Positions 20,528-22,415 of a stretch of 22,415 nucleotides of DNA are shown piece by piece. The stretch lies in contig CAXNAD020000285.1 of the NCBI GenBank assembly GCA_964200185.2, positions 1-22,415 on the forward strand. The letters run 5' to 3'. This DNA is from Choristocarpus tenellus KU-1152 (taxonomy: Eukaryota; Phaeophyceae). The notes beneath the pieces were generated by a model that was given only the letters and a program-made list of their open reading frames with translations, was not told the origin of the DNA and made no database searches. Position 1 is the stretch's first letter; each line of letters begins with the position of its first letter. The translations under genes were made by a program, and so were the position numbers.

Positions 20528-22030
20528 ATGGAATCGCAAGTTGGGGCCCTGTCAGGCAGCATAAATCAGGTGGATTACCTTCAGGACCAACCATCCTCTC
20601 AACAACTTGGTAAAAGTATTGAATTACAGGTAGGAGGGAAAATGGGGGGGTGTCTGCGGATATTTGCAAATATTCAACATTTCGTGTCTAGATAAAGTTA
20701 CAAAAATAAATGTGATCACTTCGCTCATGGACTGTTCCAGCCTGCTGTCAGAGAGAGTGCGCCTGCACCATTTCCTGTAATAGCTAAACAAGGTTTTGGT
20801 CTTGTAACATACGATGTTATAAATGGAAAATAAACTTTATGTCAACCATTGTTGAAGTGTTTCTCGATTCCAAGAGCATTGTCAAAAGATCTTGGCGTGG
20901 ATGCATGTTCAAAATAGTAGAGCCTATACCTTAATTTAGACAGAAAGTAATGGACTCAGTACAAAGAGTGTAAACTTGACACTATATTGCAACGACTACC
21001 ACAATATTCCCCTATTTGTAGCGAGACATAACAATACCTGATGCATTGAATGGCACTTATGAGTCTGACAACAATGGTACCTATTAGAACTCCTGTTTTT
21101 GTTTTCCGTACACTCAATCTTTCCATTCCTTCGTCAACTAAATGATGTTTTCTGCAGTTAACTTTACACTTTTAAATTCATACTTCATGATGCTGACATG
21201 TGTTTTACCTACTTGAGTCATAAGGAGAAGGACATCACTATCATTACCTGGAGTAATCAAGGAGAGTGCCATAACATCCAATCTGGAAACTAGTGCTCAA
21301 GCTTGCCCTTCTCCTTAACCTTCGTATTCTGGTCTGGGTTGTGAAGACCCTCTCCGTAGAGCTCAGAGCTAAGACTGCATCTCGAATTCTGTTTCCTCCC
21401 TCTCTGTTATCAGGTGGAGTGGCACCACCTACCCCTCTACAAAGTTCATCAGCCTGGCCTACAAAAGGTAACTGGCTCACTTATCTGGGCCACAGCTGTA
21501 GCAAAGTTTTATAAATAAAAGAGCTCTAAAAAGATACTGATTAGTGGCGTAAAGAGAGGCTTTATCTAATTTGTATCCCTTGTGTCCAACCCTACTTTCT
21601 TGCTATGGGCACACCTGCTTGCACACTATCTGACTGTGCACAGTCGTGACCAGTGGTGCACCTGGCTCTCATCATTTGACTACCCTGATAAGTCTTGTTT
21701 CTCAACTCGAAGTTGTTGTATCCTGGTGAGGGCTCAATCACTGTAAGCTTCCTGGACTGTTGTTATACCTGATTGAAGGCCTGGTCCTCCACGATGGGAT
21801 AAATTACTCCATCGGACTACACCTTCAACGTGTCTTAACTATTACCCGCCCGCTAAGTACCTGAAACACTCGCTATCATATGCAAGGTGAACACAAAAAT
21901 CATATTCCTTTAATCACCTGGCGGCATCCCTCCTGGAAATGTTGTTGACATAGGTAAATTGATGCCTGATTGATAGCTGATTGAGCTGCTTCTTGCCTTT
22001 TCACCTGCAAGTGGTGTAAAGGCAAACTAG
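20528..22030 (+). CDS. Unrecognised multi-exon gene, 3' end uncertain
   Basis: Plus-strand exons 20528-20629, 20741-20776, 21022-21076, 21414-21467, 21644-21725 and 21779-21886 join with matching phases (0, 0, 1, 1, 2). They give 145 codons beginning MESQVGALSGSINQVDYLQD. The ATG has a good context (AAAAATGG) and an in-frame TAG nine bases upstream. The acceptor at 21413 has a very strong pyrimidine tract. The protein is Ser/Pro/Gln-rich, with SAPAPFP and VAPPTPLQSSSAWPTK. A leucine-rich helix (HLTTLISLVSQLEVVV) and a Trp/Pro segment with basic residues (WPGPPRWDKLLHRTTP) follow. It has no signal peptide, membrane segment or known domain. The last exon is uncertain. An acceptor at 22011 gives a six-residue end with TAG at 22028-22030 (151 aa), an acceptor at 22030 gives 16 more residues, or the gene may leave the window. 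Introns of 53-337 bases are shorter than those of the PNUTS-like gene. Confidence 0.52.
21512..21519 (+). terminator. Stop codon overlapping AATAAA: possible intronic polyadenylation site
   Basis: If exon 4 of the right-end gene is not spliced at 21468, translation continues 15 codons (NWLTYLGHSCSKVL) to TAA at 21512. That TAA overlaps the AATAAA at 21514-21519. This arrangement would give a shorter protein of about 97 residues. The composition may be coincidental. Confidence 0.25.
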
Positions 22031-22300
22031 CAAGACACAGAACATTAGTGTGCAAGAAAGAAGCTGTCCCTTAAAGTGAACTGCACTCCATGACCCAAAA
22101 CATTTAAGAGGGTAGGAGTTTTGCCTTGTTTTTCCATCCGGGGCTTAATTTCCCACGTTTTTTTATGCCCTTTTTCGATTTTCTGTGTGAACACAGTTGC
22201 CTAAATTGTATATGACTATGAAATGTGTGTTCGGAACAAGGATATTGACACTTGCTAACAAACACGATAGCCAAAACTCATCAAAATCACAACATTAGAT
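22031..22300. other. Sequence after the right-end gene
   Basis: This is AT-rich sequence without a clear exon on either strand. It would be 3' UTR or flank if the right-end gene stops near 22030, or an intron if it continues. No polyadenylation signal of the AATAAA type is seen before 22300. Confidence 0.35.
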
Positions 22301-22301
22301 T

Positions 22302-22413
22302 TATGACCCCGAAAGGACACGGCCCTATCCTCTTAAATGCTTTGGCTCCTATGCTTAACGAGGAAGAGCCAAAGTATATTAGAGGGTACAGCCGCGTCCA
22401 TTTGGGGGCCAAA
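22302..22413. repeat. Long imperfect inverted repeat (foldback)
   Basis: The left arm (about 22302-22348) pairs with the right arm (about 22366-22413) around a 17-base loop. The inner stem CTTTGGCTC/GAGCCAAAG is perfect. Outward, TCCTCT/AGAGGG, CGGC/GCCG, GGAC/GTCC and CCCC/GGGG pair in register with a few mismatches. The window ends two bases after the right arm, so the full element cannot be seen. A foldback MITE or a structured non-coding RNA are both possible. Confidence 0.65.
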
Positions 22414-22415
22414 GT

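Noticed and set aside
21249-21480. Minus-strand ORF of 78 codons as a gene exon
   Set aside because: The plus-strand exon at 21414-21467 has a much stronger acceptor and fits a six-exon chain. The minus chain breaks phase at its upstream partner (21919-22010).
1-22415. Bacterial operon, CRISPR array or phage region
   Set aside because: There are no long uninterrupted genes, ribosome sites or regularly spaced repeats. Splice signals are pervasive.

Overview
This window is nuclear DNA from a eukaryote. Coding sequence is broken into many exons with GT-AG borders, and non-coding DNA makes up most of the window. There are no bacterial-style operons, ribosome sites, rRNA or tRNA genes, or CRISPR arrays. 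Exons are visibly richer in G+C than the AT-rich introns and spacers. The taxon cannot be fixed from the sequence alone. A Ser/Thr/Pro-rich single-pass membrane protein with an RRKLQ-type segment resembles diatom and other stramenopile surface proteins, so a photosynthetic stramenopile is my best but weak guess.

Three spliced genes can be rebuilt with intron phases that agree at every junction. (1) Plus strand, 186-10791: an 11-exon gene (571 aa). It has an N-terminal TFIIS/LW helical-bundle domain, a long disordered middle, an RVxF-class PP1-docking motif (RIKW) followed by a charged helix, and a W-x-x-P-R-x-L block. This is the layout of the nuclear PP1 scaffold PNUTS. Its largest intron (4708-7145) holds a decayed hAT transposase. 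(2) Minus strand, 18140-12832: a six-exon gene (745 aa) for a predicted type I membrane protein. It has a signal peptide, a small ectodomain, one membrane helix and a tail of about 475 residues carrying repeated Tyr-Ser motifs. It converges on gene 1 across about 2 kb. (3) Plus strand, from 20528: a gene of at least six small exons (about 150 aa) that I do not recognise. It is divergent from gene 2 across a 2.4-kb spacer.

The last ~110 bases form a long imperfect inverted repeat, possibly a foldback element. Smaller structures include short tandem repeats, several perfect short inverted repeats, a weak tRNA-derived SINE-like segment inside the membrane-protein gene, and possible alternative 3' ends for genes 1 and 3. 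No functional link among the three genes is apparent.
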